The position numbers and the translations under genes were made by a program. Positions 43,106-52,045 of a stretch of DNA of 64,000 bases are shown here, piece after piece. The notes under the pieces are model-generated. The model saw only the letters and a program-made list of their open reading frames with translations. It had not been told where the DNA came from and did no database searches. The DNA is from CAWAND01 sp963797485. GTDB lineage: Bacteria > Chloroflexota > Anaerolineae > Anaerolineales > E44-bin32. The stretch spans positions 558,001-622,000 of the forward strand of contig CAWCPF010000002.1 of the NCBI GenBank assembly GCA_963797485.1, read 5' to 3'. Position 1 is the first letter of the stretch, and each line of letters begins with the position of its first letter.

Positions 43106-44503
43106 ATGAAGATCGGTTTCCACGGGGCGGCCCAAACCGTGACCGGCTCCCGGCATCTGCTGCACATCAACGCGCATCAGCTGCTTCTGGATTGCGGTTT
43201 GTATCAGGGTCACCGCAAGGACGCCTTCGAAAGGAACATGAATTTCCCGTTCAACCCGGAAACCGTCGATGCCCTGGTCTTGTCGCACGCGGATATCGAC
43301 CACTCCGGCAATCTGCCCAACCTGGTCAGGCAGGGATATGACGGGCCGATCCACGCCACCGATCCCACCCGCGCCCTGGCCGATCCGATGATCCGGGACG
43401 CAGGCCATATCCAGGAAGAGGATGTGGCCTACCTCAACAAGAAACGTGCCCGAAAGGGCTTGCCGCCTCAGGAGCCGCTCTATACCTCCGCCGACGCGGC
43501 CCAGACCTCGCATCTATTCACGAGCCATCCCTACGATGACGCGTTCGAGCCCATTCCGGGGACAAGCGTCAGACTGGTTGAAGCCGGCCATATCTTGGGC
43601 GCCGCCGGGGTGGTGATCGATCTCGAAGACTCGGGTCGGAAGATCCGCCTGATGTTCTCGGGCGACATCGGACCCAAGGGACCTCCTCTGCTCAGGGATC
43701 ATGTCTTCCCTGACGCGGTCGACTACCTGATCATGGAGTGCACCTACGGAGACCGGGAGCACGGTCCTCCCGAGGCAGCCTACGAGGCGCTGCACGCCGC
43801 CGTCAGCCGCACCGTCGATCGCGGCGGCCGGGTGATCATCCCGGCCTTCGCCGTCGGCCGCACCCAAACCCTGGTGTTCTATCTGCATCAGATGATCGAG
43901 CGCGGCGAGCTGCCGCGTGTCCCGGTCTTTGTCGACAGCCCGCTGGCCATCAACGTGTCGGCCGTCTATCGCGAATATCCGGAGTGCTTCAACGCGGCCA
44001 CCCGCGAATTTATGCGGCAAGACCCCCACGGCGCGGCGCTGGGCTTTGACTTGTTGAGATACACGCTCAGTGTCGAAGAGAGCAAAGCCATCAATGAGAT
44101 GCAAGGGCCAGCCGTCATCATTTCGGCTTCGGGCATGGCCGAGGTCGGCCGCATCCTGCACCACCTGAAGAACAACATCGAGAATCCCCACAACACCATC
44201 CTGATCACCTCATGGATGGCCCCCTTCACGCTCGGCCGGCGGCTGGCGGATGGCGAGCCCGAGGTCCAGATCTTCGGGGAGACTTACCAGGTCAAAGCGG
44301 ATGTGGTGTCTATCGACGGGTTGTCTTCTCACGCCGACCAGTCCGAGCTGATTGCCTACGCCAGGGCCTCGCAGGGCACGTTGAAGCATATCTTCCTGGT
44401 CCATGGGGAACCCGGCCCGGCACTGGCACTCAAAGAGAGGCTGGCGGCCGAGGGGCTGGATCAGGTGACCTATCCGGACCTCAATCAGGAGATCGAAATC
44501 TGA
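43106..44503 (+). CDS. Beta-CASP metallo-beta-lactamase-fold ribonuclease-like protein
   Basis: A 465-residue member of the MBL/beta-CASP group (YSH1/CPSF-like, bacterial). It starts IGFHGAAQTVTGSRHLLHIN and has motif 2 LVLSHADIDHSGNLP, motif 3 region VEAGHILGAAG, MFSGDIGPKG (motif 4), the beta-CASP insert with RVIIPAFAVGRTQTL, VDSPLAINVS and IISASGMAEVGRI, and the final metal His in SSHADQSEL. Members are RNA exo- or endonucleases; the substrate is unknown. It lies after RNase D, which fits a role in RNA processing. GTGAGGCGACC precedes ATG 43106. A tRNA-Ser gene follows on the same strand. Confidence 0.92.
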   Translation: MKIGFHGAAQTVTGSRHLLHINAHQLLLDCGLYQGHRKDAFERNMNFPFNPETVDALVLSHADIDHSGNLPNLVRQGYDGPIHATDPTRALADPMIRDAGHIQEEDVAYLNKKRARKGLPPQEPLYTSADAAQTSHLFTSHPYDDAFEPIPGTSVRLVEAGHILGAAGVVIDLEDSGRKIRLMFSGDIGPKGPPLLRDHVFPDAVDYLIMECTYGDREHGPPEAAYEALHAAVSRTVDRGGRVIIPAFAVGRTQTLVFYLHQMIERGELPRVPVFVDSPLAINVSAVYREYPECFNAATREFMRQDPHGAALGFDLLRYTLSVEESKAINEMQGPAVIISASGMAEVGRILHHLKNNIENPHNTILITSWMAPFTLGRRLADGEPEVQIFGETYQVKADVVSIDGLSSHADQSELIAYARASQGTLKHIFLVHGEPGPALALKERLAAEGLDQVTYPDLNQEIEI

Positions 44504-44548
44504 GGGTGATCCGCGCCGGCCCGAGGCCGGAACGCCTCCAAGCCAAGG

Positions 44549-44554
44549 TATAAT
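44549..44554 (+). promoter_or_regulatory. TATAAT -10 element of tRNA-Ser
   Basis: A perfect TATAAT ends eight bases before the tRNA. No clear -35 is found 16-18 bases upstream. Confidence 0.5.
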
Positions 44555-44561
44555 CGGCCCC

Positions 44562-44652
<91 letters not shown>

Positions 44653-44716
44653 AAGGGATATTGGTATGACTCTTAAAGGTCGATGTATCTGCTTGGGCTG
44701 AAACTATGGAGAGACT

Positions 44717-44875
44717 ATGGTAAAAGGAAACTTTATTGGTGCGGCGATCGTTGCAATCATCTACACGGTCTATATTTTATGGAACCCCCTTCCAACAAAA
44801 TGGCAAATGGTGTTAACGTTGGTGGTTCTTAATGCTTTGACTATCGTGCTGATGTCTTTTGCATTCAAGGGGTAG
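44717..44875 (+). CDS. Small two-helix membrane protein, A+T-rich, next to tRNA-Ser
   Basis: A 52-residue frame starting MVKGNFIGAAIVAIIYTVYI with one helix, a short WNPLPTKWQ loop and a second helix MVLTLVVLNALTIVLMSFAF, ending FKG. GGAGAG lies four bases before ATG 44717. Base composition is near 43% G+C against about 65% around it, and codons such as AAA, TTA and ATT are unlike the neighbours. It starts 65 bases after the tRNA-Ser 3' end, a common place for integrated DNA, so it may be acquired. No family is recognised. Confidence 0.55.
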   Translation: MVKGNFIGAAIVAIIYTVYILWNPLPTKWQMVLTLVVLNALTIVLMSFAFKG

Positions 44876-45064
44876 GAAGAGCAATAGGATTTGCCGCCAA
44901 GGTAAAAATCGAAATCGTCCTTTCCGCTCCGGTTCAAGGCGAGGCGGGCGGAAGGGAGAGTGTGGGGGGGATTCCGCCCGCCGAGCCCAGCCAGTGCCGT
45001 TCGGATATTCTCAAACAGACACCGCCTGAAAGTTCTCTCGCCCATACCGATGTCAACCAACAAA

Positions 45065-45089
45065 GAGCGCCGGCCAATGGCCGGCGCTC
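45065..45089 (-). terminator. Terminator after pepF
   Basis: GAGCGCCGGCC and GGCCGGCGCTC form a perfect 11-base stem with a 3-base loop. On the minus strand TTTGTT follows. It is 31 bases beyond the pepF stop. The remaining sequence between 44876 and 45064 shows no gene. Confidence 0.75.
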
Positions 45090-45119
45090 GTGCTGCCATT
45101 CGCATTACCACCCGGTAGG

Positions 45120-46888
45120 TTACATCGCCTTGAGCTGCTCCACAGACTGGCGGAGCACGTCAAAGCCACCCTGCCAGAACTCGCGCGCGCGCATATCGAT
45201 CCCGGCTTGCTTAAGGATGGCCTCGGGAGAGGCTGAACCTCCGGCGCTGAGAATGTCCAGGTAGCGGGGTATGAAAGCCGCGCCTTCCTGTTTGTACTGG
45301 GTATACAGCGCCAGCACCAGTAGCTGGCCGAAGGCATACGCATAGACATAGAACGGGCTCTGATAGAAGTGCGGGATGGCCACCCACTCGCTCCTGAAAT
45401 CCTCACTCAGTTCCACGCTATCCCCAAACTGTTCTTGCAGGTTCTGCCAGTAGAGCTCCGACAAGTCATCGACGGAGGCGTTGCTGAGGATGGCGTCGTG
45501 CGCGTCACGTTCGAACAAGGCAAAGTAGGCCTGGCGCTGAATAACCGCGTAGTTACCGTCCATCTGGCGGATGAGCAGGTCGCGCCTCAAACCCGGTTCC
45601 GGATTCTCGGAGAGCAACCGGTCGAGGACGAGCATCTCACCGAAGGTGGAGGCTGTTTCCGCCAACGGAAGCGACGGGTCCTGGGTCAACGCCATGTGTT
45701 TGGAGGCCAGCAGCGAGTGGACTGCATGTCCAAGCTCGTGGGCGAGGGTGAGCACGTCATCGGCCTTGCCCTGGAAGTTGGTTAGCACCCAGGGCGTCAG
45801 CCCCGGCTCAATGGTTGCGCAGAATGCGCCCGAACGCTTCCCCGGCCTCACCAGGCTGTCAAGGTGATGGTCCTCGAAGACTTCTTCGCCTGCTCCGCCA
45901 GCCCTGGATCGAACGCCTCGAAGCTGGTGAGGGTCAACTGTGCGGCCAAATCAAAGCTATAGCTGGACTCTTCCTGGGTCACGGGTGCGTACACGTCATA
46001 TCGGCGCAGGCGCTCGAGTCCCAGCCATTGCGCCTTCATGCGGAAGTAGTCTTGAAACACCCCGGCATTGGCGCGGCAGACCTCAAGCAGCATGTCTACG
46101 ACATCATCCGGGATATCGTTGGCCAGATTGCGCACCGACATCGGGTTGGCATAACCCCGCACCCCGACGTTTTCGCTCGACCAGTCCCGCACCACATGCT
46201 GGTAAAACTGGCCCAAGACCGGCGCCTCCTGGCCATAGATCTTGAAGAGTGACTGATAGGCGGACTGCCGCAGATTGGCTTTGGGGCTGCGGGCGTATGT
46301 CATCAGGCTGTCGCGGCTGAGCTGCTTATGTTCGCCGTCGACATCCATGTCGAAGACGTAGCGGTTGGTGATCGCCGTGTAGATTGTGATCAGCCCGGCG
46401 ACGCCGTTAACGTCCTTGAGATTGATGATCCGTTCCTCCGGCTCGGTGAGGGTGTAAGGCGATTGGAGCCGCATCGCCTCGAGCCAATAGCGCATGTCCC
46501 CGGATGCGTCCAGCAGCGGCTGAGCACTCGCCTCATCAAGCGCCTTCCACCACAGTTTGAAGAACATCGTCCGGTTCTCGATTTCGGCCAGCTTCTGGCG
46601 GCTGGCCGCCAGGAAGGTCTGAGCGCGCTGGTTCTGCGTGTCGGCCGAAAAGCTCAGGCTGGCGAAACCGAGCAGCCGGGACTCCAACCGCGTGAGGCGA
46701 TCGTAGTCCTCGAGAATCTGCCCGAGGGTCTTTGCGTCCAGGGCTTGGCTGAGCGCGTCTCGGCAGCCTTCAAACCGGGTTACGAGCTCGTCCAGCTGCG
46801 CTTCGGCGGCTGAGATCTCGGGGGCTCCGAGCCCGGGAAAGAGATCCTCGAGGCTCCACGCCTCCTGCGTGTAAGCTGGGGCTGTCAT
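45120..46888 (-). CDS. pepF: Oligoendopeptidase F (M3 family), one frame break
   Basis: A zinc endopeptidase that degrades oligopeptides in the cytoplasm, about 589 residues joined. The N-terminal helical part has WSLEDLFPGL and SQALDAKTLG; the middle has NLANDIPDDVVDMLL. The frame breaks at 45880-45882, where one G is missing, between AEQAKK and VFEDHHLDSLVRPGKRSGAF. The catalytic motif LTLAHELGHAVHSLLA and the third ligand in LPLAETASTFGEML lie in the second part, so the enzyme is complete after joining. The C-terminus YAYAFGQLLVLALYTQYKQ is typical. ATG 46888 has GAGGAGAGG before it. Confidence 0.93.
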
Positions 46889-46960
46889 CCACCTCTCCTC
46901 GTTTGGGCGTTCATCCAACGGACCCCGTCTCCAGGCCCGCAGCCAGTGATTGGACCCGGC

Positions 46961-48029
46961 CTAGATATTGAAGCGCACGTGAAGAATATCTCCGTCCTTC
47001 ACAGCATACTCCTTGCCCTCGATCCTGAGCTTGCCAGCTTCTCGCGCCTGGTTCCATCCGCCAAGATCCAGCACTTCTTCCCATCCGACGACTTCGGCGC
47101 GGATGAAGCCCCGTGCCAGGTCGGTGTGGATGGCGGCCGCGGCTTCGAGGGCGTTGGCGCCACGAGGCAAGGTCCATGCGCGCACCTCGTCATCTCCAAC
47201 CGTGAAGAAAGACAGCAGATTTAGGAGCTGGTATGAGGCTTGAATCACGCTGTACACGCCCCGGTTCCGAGATGCCATACTCGCTCAGAAAGGCCTCGAT
47301 CTCATCCGCCGGCAGCTGTGCGATTTCCATCTCCAGCCGGCCCTGGAGCGGGAGAACGGCCACGCCCGATCCCAGGTCTCCCAGGTCCGGCGCCGGCTGC
47401 CCCTCCCCAAGGTTGACCACCACCAGCCATGGCTTGCGGGTCAGCAAGCCGAAGCCGGACAGCGATTTGTCCTCGTCCGGCGTTAGATCCAGGTCCCTCA
47501 GGGCTCGGCCCTCTCCCAGGCAGTCGCGGAGACGCTCGAAGACGGCCAGCTCACGCGTGACCAGCCCGCGGTCGCGCCCACCGCGCTGGTGCTCTTCATT
47601 CAGCTTCTCCACTCGCCGCTCGACAGCCAGCATGTCGTTGAGCATGAGCTCGTCATGCAGCTGGCGCTGATCGCGAACCGGATCGACCGTCCCCAGGCCG
47701 TGGGGCACGCTGGGATCATCGAAAGCGCGCACCACCTGCAGCAGGCCGTCCATTTGCTGAAGCTGGTTGAGCAGCGGGCCGGGCAGGCCCGTTTGGGCGG
47801 CGTCCGCGCTGAACGCCCCCGCATCGACGTAGGTCACCTTGCCGTAGGTGGTCTTCTTGGGATGAAAAAGCTGGCTGAGGCGGTCGACGCGCTCATCGGG
47901 CACCCCCACCACCGCTGTGTGGACGTCTTGCGTCGGGGCGAGCGTGCCGACCGGCAGATTAGAGCCCGTAAGCGCGTTGAAGACGGTCGTCTTGCCGGCG
48001 GCCGGAAGGCCGATGATGCCTAGGCGCAT
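46961..48029 (-). CDS. ychF: Ribosome-associated ATPase YchF/Obg-like, one frame break
   Basis: YchF (OLA1) is a P-loop ATPase with a TGS domain that binds ribosomes and responds to oxidative stress. The N-terminus has GIIGLPAAGKTTVFNALTG, followed by the Asp-containing YVDAGAF (G3). The frame breaks near 47259-47263: YGISEPG in one frame continues VYSVIQASYQLLNLLSFFT in the other with one C removed. The TGS end has GANALEAAAAIHTDLARGFI and KDGDILHVRFNI. Joined length is 355 residues, normal. The start is 85 bases from the tRNA-Leu gene on the other strand. Confidence 0.93.
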
Positions 48030-48073
48030 AATGGGTTGAAACTGGCTTCCGCGCCCCGGCCAGGGTCATCTGC

Positions 48074-48102
48074 TTGACCAGCCGCGAGCGTTTGAATATA
48101 CT
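48074..48102 (+). promoter_or_regulatory. Sigma70 promoter of tRNA-Leu
   Basis: TTGACC (48074-48079) and TATACT (48097-48102) are separated by exactly 17 bases; the tRNA starts 13 bases later. Confidence 0.75.
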
Positions 48103-48114
48103 TCCTGCGGTCCA

Positions 48115-48199
48115 GCCGAAGTGGCGGAATTGGCAGACGCGCGCGACTTAAAATCGCGTTCCTTCGGGAGTGTGGGTTCGACTCCCACCTTCGGCACCA
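48115..48199 (+). tRNA. tRNA-Leu (anticodon TAA)
   Basis: GCCGAAG pairs with CTTCGGC. The anticodon stem CGCGA/TCGCG holds loop CTTAAAA, anticodon TAA. A long variable arm (TTCCTTCGGGAG region) marks class II. T arm GTGGG-TTCGACT-CCCAC, discriminator A, encoded CCA. Confidence 0.97.
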
Positions 48200-48220
48200 A
48201 GCGATTATAGCATAGGCCCT

Positions 48221-48240
48221 GCCCCGGCCCGGTCCGGGGC
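48221..48240 (+). terminator. Possible terminator after tRNA-Leu
   Basis: GCCCCGG and CCGGGGC form a 7-base stem with a 6-base loop. Only a weak T-rich stretch follows (GTGTGTTG), so termination is uncertain. Confidence 0.4.
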
Positions 48241-48303
48241 CGTGTGTTGCCATGCCCAGGGGTCTATGTCACAATGCCCCCGAACCAGGCGTAAACATCT
48301 GCG

Positions 48304-48666
48304 ATGAAAGCCACCCCTCTTAGAGTTCTGCTTGCCCTGGCGCTCGGTCTTTCCCTCGGCCTGGTCTACGGCTGGCTAATTCAACCTGTCACATACGTCG
48401 AAACCACCCCCGACTTGCTCCGCAGCGACTACCGCACCGACTACGTCTTGATGGTGGCCGAAGCCTACAGCGGGCCAGGGTCGCTGGACGAGGCCCAACG
48501 CCGCCTGGCCAGCCTGGGTCCGGAACCCCCGGTTGAGATCGTCCGGCAGGCCCAAACCTACGCCCAGACGAACCATTTCGGCCTGCCGGACCTGCAAAAC
48601 CTGGCCCACTTGTTGGCCGCCTTTCAAGCCGCCTCGGCCTCCCCGGAGATCGGGGGACCCCCGTGA
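48304..48666 (+). CDS. Membrane-anchored protein, first of a tandem related pair
   Basis: A 120-residue protein with one N-terminal helix (RVLLALALGLSLGLVYGWLI) and a helical outside domain. The segment after the helix, PVTYVETTPDLLRSDYRTDY, closely parallels PVEYVDSAPASLRQPYRDNY in the next protein, and VLMVAEAYSG parallels LLIASAYAQ, so the two genes are duplicates. A LDEAQRRLASLG repeat-like piece suggests a TPR-like helical fold. ATG 48304 begins the frame; the stop overlaps the next start (GTGA). No named family; probably lineage-specific envelope proteins. Confidence 0.7.
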   Translation: MKATPLRVLLALALGLSLGLVYGWLIQPVTYVETTPDLLRSDYRTDYVLMVAEAYSGPGSLDEAQRRLASLGPEPPVEIVRQAQTYAQTNHFGLPDLQNLAHLLAAFQAASASPEIGGPP

Positions 48667-49454
48667 ACCGCCCGTGGCTGCCGCTGGCTTTGGCGCTGGT
48701 GGTTGGATTGGCGGCCGGGCTGTACTACGCCTGGGCGGTCAACCCGGTGGAGTACGTTGATTCTGCCCCGGCTTCCCTGCGCCAACCGTACCGCGACAAC
48801 TATATGCTGCTCATCGCCTCAGCTTATGCCCAACAGCACGATCTGTCACGGGCGCGCACCCGGCTGGCGCTTCTTGACGACCCCCGTCTCCCCGACACGT
48901 TGGCGGCCATGGCCCAGCGCGAGCTGGCGCGCGGCGGATCGGAAGAGCAAGCCCGCGCCCTGGCCGAGCTGGCGGCGCGGGTTGGCCCGACGCCGCCGAC
49001 GTCCGCCGGTCCCCGAACGGCGACGCCGAGCGGGCCGGGCCGAACGAGTCCCACGCTCACCCCCTCGCGGACACCCACGCCCAGCCGCACACCGACGGCC
49101 ACCGCCACACCCGGGGCGCCTTTTGAGCTGTCGACCGAGGAGTCGATCTGCGACGCCCAGGCGCCGGAACCGCTGATCGAGGTCGTCGTGCTCGACGCCG
49201 CCGCCCAGCCGGTTCCCGGCGTCGAGGTGATCGTTGTGTGGGATAGCGGCCAGGACCACTTCTTCACCGGCCTCAAGCCGGAGCTCGGGCTGGGCTATGG
49301 CGATTTCACCATGACGGATGGGGTCACCTACACCGTCCAGTTGAAGGACTCCCCCAGCCCCGTGACCGGTCTCAGCGCTCCCGCCTGCACGGCCGACGAC
49401 GGGAGCAGCTACCCGGGCTCCCTGCGGCTGACATTCGTCCAGCCCGAACGATAA
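48663..49454 (+). CDS. Membrane-anchored protein with Thr/Pro linker, second of the pair
   Basis: A 263-residue protein. N-terminal helix (PLALALVVGLAAGLYYAWAV) and the TPR-like domain shared with the previous gene (residues 30-110), then a Pro/Thr/Ser-rich linker (about 110-155) and a C-terminal beta domain of about 105 residues starting STEESICDAQAPEPLIEVVV. That last domain looks like a carboxypeptidase-regulatory or Ig-like fold (AAAQPVPGVEVIVVWDSG). GTG 48663 is coupled to the previous stop. It ends near a hairpin shared with the convergent bactofilin gene. Confidence 0.7.
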   Translation: MNRPWLPLALALVVGLAAGLYYAWAVNPVEYVDSAPASLRQPYRDNYMLLIASAYAQQHDLSRARTRLALLDDPRLPDTLAAMAQRELARGGSEEQARALAELAARVGPTPPTSAGPRTATPSGPGRTSPTLTPSRTPTPSRTPTATATPGAPFELSTEESICDAQAPEPLIEVVVLDAAAQPVPGVEVIVVWDSGQDHFFTGLKPELGLGYGDFTMTDGVTYTVQLKDSPSPVTGLSAPACTADDGSSYPGSLRLTFVQPER

Positions 49455-49472
49455 GCCGCCCGTTTGGGCGGC
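49455..49472. terminator. Hairpin between convergent genes
   Basis: GCCGCCC and GGGCGGC around GTTT, two bases after the stop of the plus-strand gene and 30 before the bactofilin stop. It has no T-run, so it is a weak bidirectional terminator candidate. Confidence 0.45.
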
Positions 49473-49502
49473 CGGTTGGGCTCATCATCAGCCTGCAGAA
49501 AC

Positions 49503-49961
49503 CTAGCTCTGGCTGAGCTCCTCGCCCGAGCCCTGGTCCTCTTCGCCCGGCTCGACCTGATCCGACGTGTCGGGCCCGGGCGCCGGAGCCTCGAATCCCA
49601 GGTCGAGATTCTCCTCCATCGTAATCTGGCCGCGCAGAAAGGCGCCGTCTTCGGTCGATAACGACACGGTCGTCACGTCTCCCCACACTCGCCCGCTGCC
49701 CATGATCTCCAGGCGCTCGGCCAGGATATTGCCCTTGACCGATCCGGCGACCACAACCGAGACCGCCCGCAGCTCGTCGCAGGTCACCCGGCCGCGCTCC
49801 CCCACCACCACCAGCCCGTGAAGCTGGATGGCGCCGTCGAAGGCCCCCTCGATGCGCACGCCCCCCGAGCCTGCCAGCTCACCCTTCCAGATCAGCCCCG
49901 GTCCCAGAACCGAGTTCGACCCGATCGGGTGCCTCGGTTTCGCCGGTTCCCCGGTCAGCAC
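49503..49961 (-). CDS. Bactofilin (DUF583)
   Basis: A 152-residue polymer-forming cytoskeletal protein. The core is a repeating beta-helix: LGPGLIWKGELAGSGGVRIE, GAIQLHGLVVVGERGRVTC, VVAGSVKGNILAERLEIMG and GRVWGDVTTVSLSTEDGAF. An acidic, Pro-rich tail follows. GTG 49961 is the start in this frame but lacks a spaced ribosome site. In another frame ATG 49974 (MFRRG) has AAGGAG at 49981-49986 with six bases between, so the true N-terminus may lie there with a further one-base error in between. Bactofilins shape cells or place envelope proteins. Confidence 0.88.
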   Translation of the reverse strand: MLTGEPAKPRHPIGSNSVLGPGLIWKGELAGSGGVRIEGAFDGAIQLHGLVVVGERGRVTCDELRAVSVVVAGSVKGNILAERLEIMGSGRVWGDVTTVSLSTEDGAFLRGQITMEENLDLGFEAPAPGPDTSDQVEPGEEDQGSGEELSQS

Positions 49962-50029
49962 CTCTCCGAAACATCCCCATCTCCTTGAACGGCCGCCGGT
50001 TGAGCGGTGACACGGCTGGCTTCATAGAC

Positions 50030-50049
50030 TTTGTGAAATTCATCACATA
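50030..50049. repeat. Palindrome copy 3, TTTGTGAAATTCATCACATA
   Basis: A degenerate copy (5-6 of 8 arm pairs) between the P1 peptidase stop and the bactofilin start, about 55-70 bases upstream of the latter. Confidence 0.5.
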
Positions 50050-50067
50050 TTGAAACGAGAGCAGGCA

Positions 50068-51087
50068 TCATACTCCAAGTTGGCTGGCAGACGGCAGTCC
50101 GCCCAGGCTGGTCGCCAGCCTGACCGCCCGCAGGATCGAGTCAGCCACGGCCTCGGCCGCCAGCGCGCCGACCAGGTTGACATCGGCCTCCAGCTCACCG
50201 GTCGCCAACGCGAACAGCGTGTCGCCATCCACCATGGTGTGCGCCGGCCGGATGCAGCGCGCCACACCATCCTGCGCCATCTGCGCCACCTTGTTGACGG
50301 CCTCTTTATTCAGCCGGGCATTGGTGGCCACCACGCCGATGACGGTGTTTTCGCCGCGCCCGAAGGTCAGGTCCCGCTGGCTGGCCATCTGGCGCATGCG
50401 GTCCAGGGTATTGACGTAGGGCCCGTCCCCGGGTTGATCGTCCAGCCGTCGAGGTCCAGCTACCGTTCGGCCCGTGGCGGGATCCACGACATCCCCCATG
50501 GCGTTCACCGCCACCAGGGCGCCCACCACCAGACCGTTCTCCAAGCGCTGGCTGGCCGAGCCGATCCCGGACTTGACCGCCCATTCCATCCCCAGGATCT
50601 TGCCGACGCTGGCGCCGGTGCCCGCTCCCACGCTGCCCATGGCCACCGGGCCGCCGCCGGCTGCCTGGCAGGCTTCGAAGCCCATCTCGGCTGTCGGCCG
50701 CACATCGGCGCGCCCCAGTCCCAGGTCGAACAAAATGGCGGCCGGCACGATGGGGACACGCGCCACGCCGACGTCGAACCCGATGCCCCGGGCTTCAAGC
50801 CAGCGGACGGCGCCCGAGGCGGCCTCCAGGCCAAAAGCCGAACCGCCGGCCAGCATGACGGCGTGGACGTGCTGGACCAGATGCATCGGCCGCAGGGGAT
50901 CGGTTTCGCGGGTCCCCGGCGCGCCGCCGCGCTGATCGACGCCGCCCACCGCCCCGCCCGGGCAGAGCACCACCGTGCAGCCGGTCACCGCCTCTAAGTC
51001 CTGAGCATGGCCAACAGTCACGCCCGGCACATCGGTCAGGCAATCCATGCCCGGCTCAGCCGCCGGCTCAGCGGATGCCGCTGTCAT
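50068..51087 (-). CDS. P1 (S58, DmpA-like) family peptidase
   Basis: A 339-residue Ntn-type hydrolase homolog of DmpA and beta-aminopeptidases. Landmarks are LTDVPGVTVGHAQD, VVLCPGGAVGGVDQRGGAPG, MLAGGSAFGLEAASGAVRWL, GSVGAGTGASVGKILG, and ENGLVVGALVAVNAMGDVVD, near the self-cleavage site that gives the catalytic nucleophile in this family. The substrate is unknown; relatives cleave D-amino acid amides or beta-peptides. ATG 51087 has GGAGGTGG before it and overlaps the end of the lipoprotein gene by 20 bases. Confidence 0.88.
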   Translation of the reverse strand: MTAASAEPAAEPGMDCLTDVPGVTVGHAQDLEAVTGCTVVLCPGGAVGGVDQRGGAPGTRETDPLRPMHLVQHVHAVMLAGGSAFGLEAASGAVRWLEARGIGFDVGVARVPIVPAAILFDLGLGRADVRPTAEMGFEACQAAGGGPVAMGSVGAGTGASVGKILGMEWAVKSGIGSASQRLENGLVVGALVAVNAMGDVVDPATGRTVAGPRRLDDQPGDGPYVNTLDRMRQMASQRDLTFGRGENTVIGVVATNARLNKEAVNKVAQMAQDGVARCIRPAHTMVDGDTLFALATGELEADVNLVGALAAEAVADSILRAVRLATSLGGLPSASQLGV

Positions 51088-51454
51088 AGACCACCTCCAG
51101 CGTCAACCACTCGTCGGGATCCAGGTGGAAAGGCACGGGTTGAGCCTGGGGCGGCGCACTCGGGGAGGGGCTCACCGGCACGAGGACGAAATCCCCCGCC
51201 GGCAGGGACAGCCGGAATTGGCCCTGGTCGTCGGTGGCGATCGAAACGATAGTGCGGCTCTGCCGGGAATCCATGATATCGAGCCTGGCCTGGTAAGGCT
51301 GGTCCGGACAGGGCGAATCGGCTTGAACCACCGGGCAGGTCGGACCCAGCGTCACCTGCCCCTGGATTCCCGAGGTCAACCCCGGGGTTGGGCTGGCCGG
51401 GCCGCAGCCGGCCGCCAGCAGCACGCAGACCACGAACCCCAAACCAGGCTTCAC
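51068..51454 (-). CDS. Small lipoprotein with carboxypeptidase-regulatory-like fold
   Basis: A 128-residue lipoprotein. GTG 51454 overlaps the upstream TGA (GTGA) and begins a signal peptide ending at lipobox LLAAGC. The mature part has QGQVTLGPTCPVVQADSPC and DDQGQFRLSLPAGDFVLVPV, a transthyretin/carboxypeptidase-regulatory-like beta sandwich with one likely disulfide. No function can be given. It lies between an adenosine-specific kinase gene and the P1 peptidase gene, overlapping both. Confidence 0.75.
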   Translation of the reverse strand: MKPGLGFVVCVLLAAGCGPASPTPGLTSGIQGQVTLGPTCPVVQADSPCPDQPYQARLDIMDSRQSRTIVSIATDDQGQFRLSLPAGDFVLVPVSPSPSAPPQAQPVPFHLDPDEWLTLEVVYDSGIR

Positions 51455-51936
51455 GCCAGCTTGTATCCAATCTCCCGCAACAACTTCGAGCGCGCCCGGG
51501 AGGCGTCGCCGTCCTCCACGCCCTTGGGACTCTCCCCGTCGATCACGCCAATGACCCCGCGGCCCTGCTCGGTCCCGGCCACGATCACCTGCACCGGGTT
51601 GGCCGTAGCGCAGAAGATGTGACAGACCTCCGGCACCCACTTGACGGCATTCAGGACGTTTACCGGGAAGGCTTTGCGTATGAACAACACAAAGACATGG
51701 CCGGCGCCAATGGCCTGGGCGTTCTTGACCGCCAGGTCGACGAGTTCAACCGACGTGCCCGATTTCCGGATCAGGGCCTCCCCGGAAGCCTCGCAGAAGG
51801 CCAATCCAAACTGAATACCGGGGACAGAGTTGACCATCGCCTCGTGCAGGTCCTCGACCGTCTTGATGAAATGCGATTGGCCCAGGATGACATTGTCGGC
51901 CGCGGGGTTTTCCACGGCCACGACTTCCAGATCCAT
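51451..51936 (-). CDS. Adenosine-specific kinase
   Basis: A 161-residue protein of the adenosine-specific kinase family, known mainly from archaea and some bacteria. It matches along its whole length: NVILGQSHFIKTVEDLHEAM, NSVPGIQFGLAFCEASGEAL, NAQAIGAGHVFVLFIRKAFP, VPEVCHIFCATANPVQVIVA and TEQGRGVIGVIDGESPKGVE. The family was named from structure and limited assays, so a true adenosine kinase role here is not certain. The C-terminus EIGYKL is typical. First gene of a leftward trio with the lipoprotein and the P1 peptidase. Confidence 0.9.
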   Translation of the reverse strand: MDLEVVAVENPAADNVILGQSHFIKTVEDLHEAMVNSVPGIQFGLAFCEASGEALIRKSGTSVELVDLAVKNAQAIGAGHVFVLFIRKAFPVNVLNAVKWVPEVCHIFCATANPVQVIVAGTEQGRGVIGVIDGESPKGVEDGDASRARSKLLREIGYKLA

Positions 51937-52045
51937 GACGCCTCCTGACCGCCGGCAACACCCTTGTCCAGCCGCCGTCGCCGGCCGGCGTCTATTCTAG
52001 CCGAGGTGCCCGCGCGACCACAGCCGCAGCCGTCCGGGCCGGCAT

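Noticed and set aside
49590..49606. TCGAATCCCA near the bactofilin end as an attachment site copy of tRNA-Ser
   Set aside because: Only ten bases match the tRNA T-arm, and it lies inside a coding region 5 kb away; chance is likelier.
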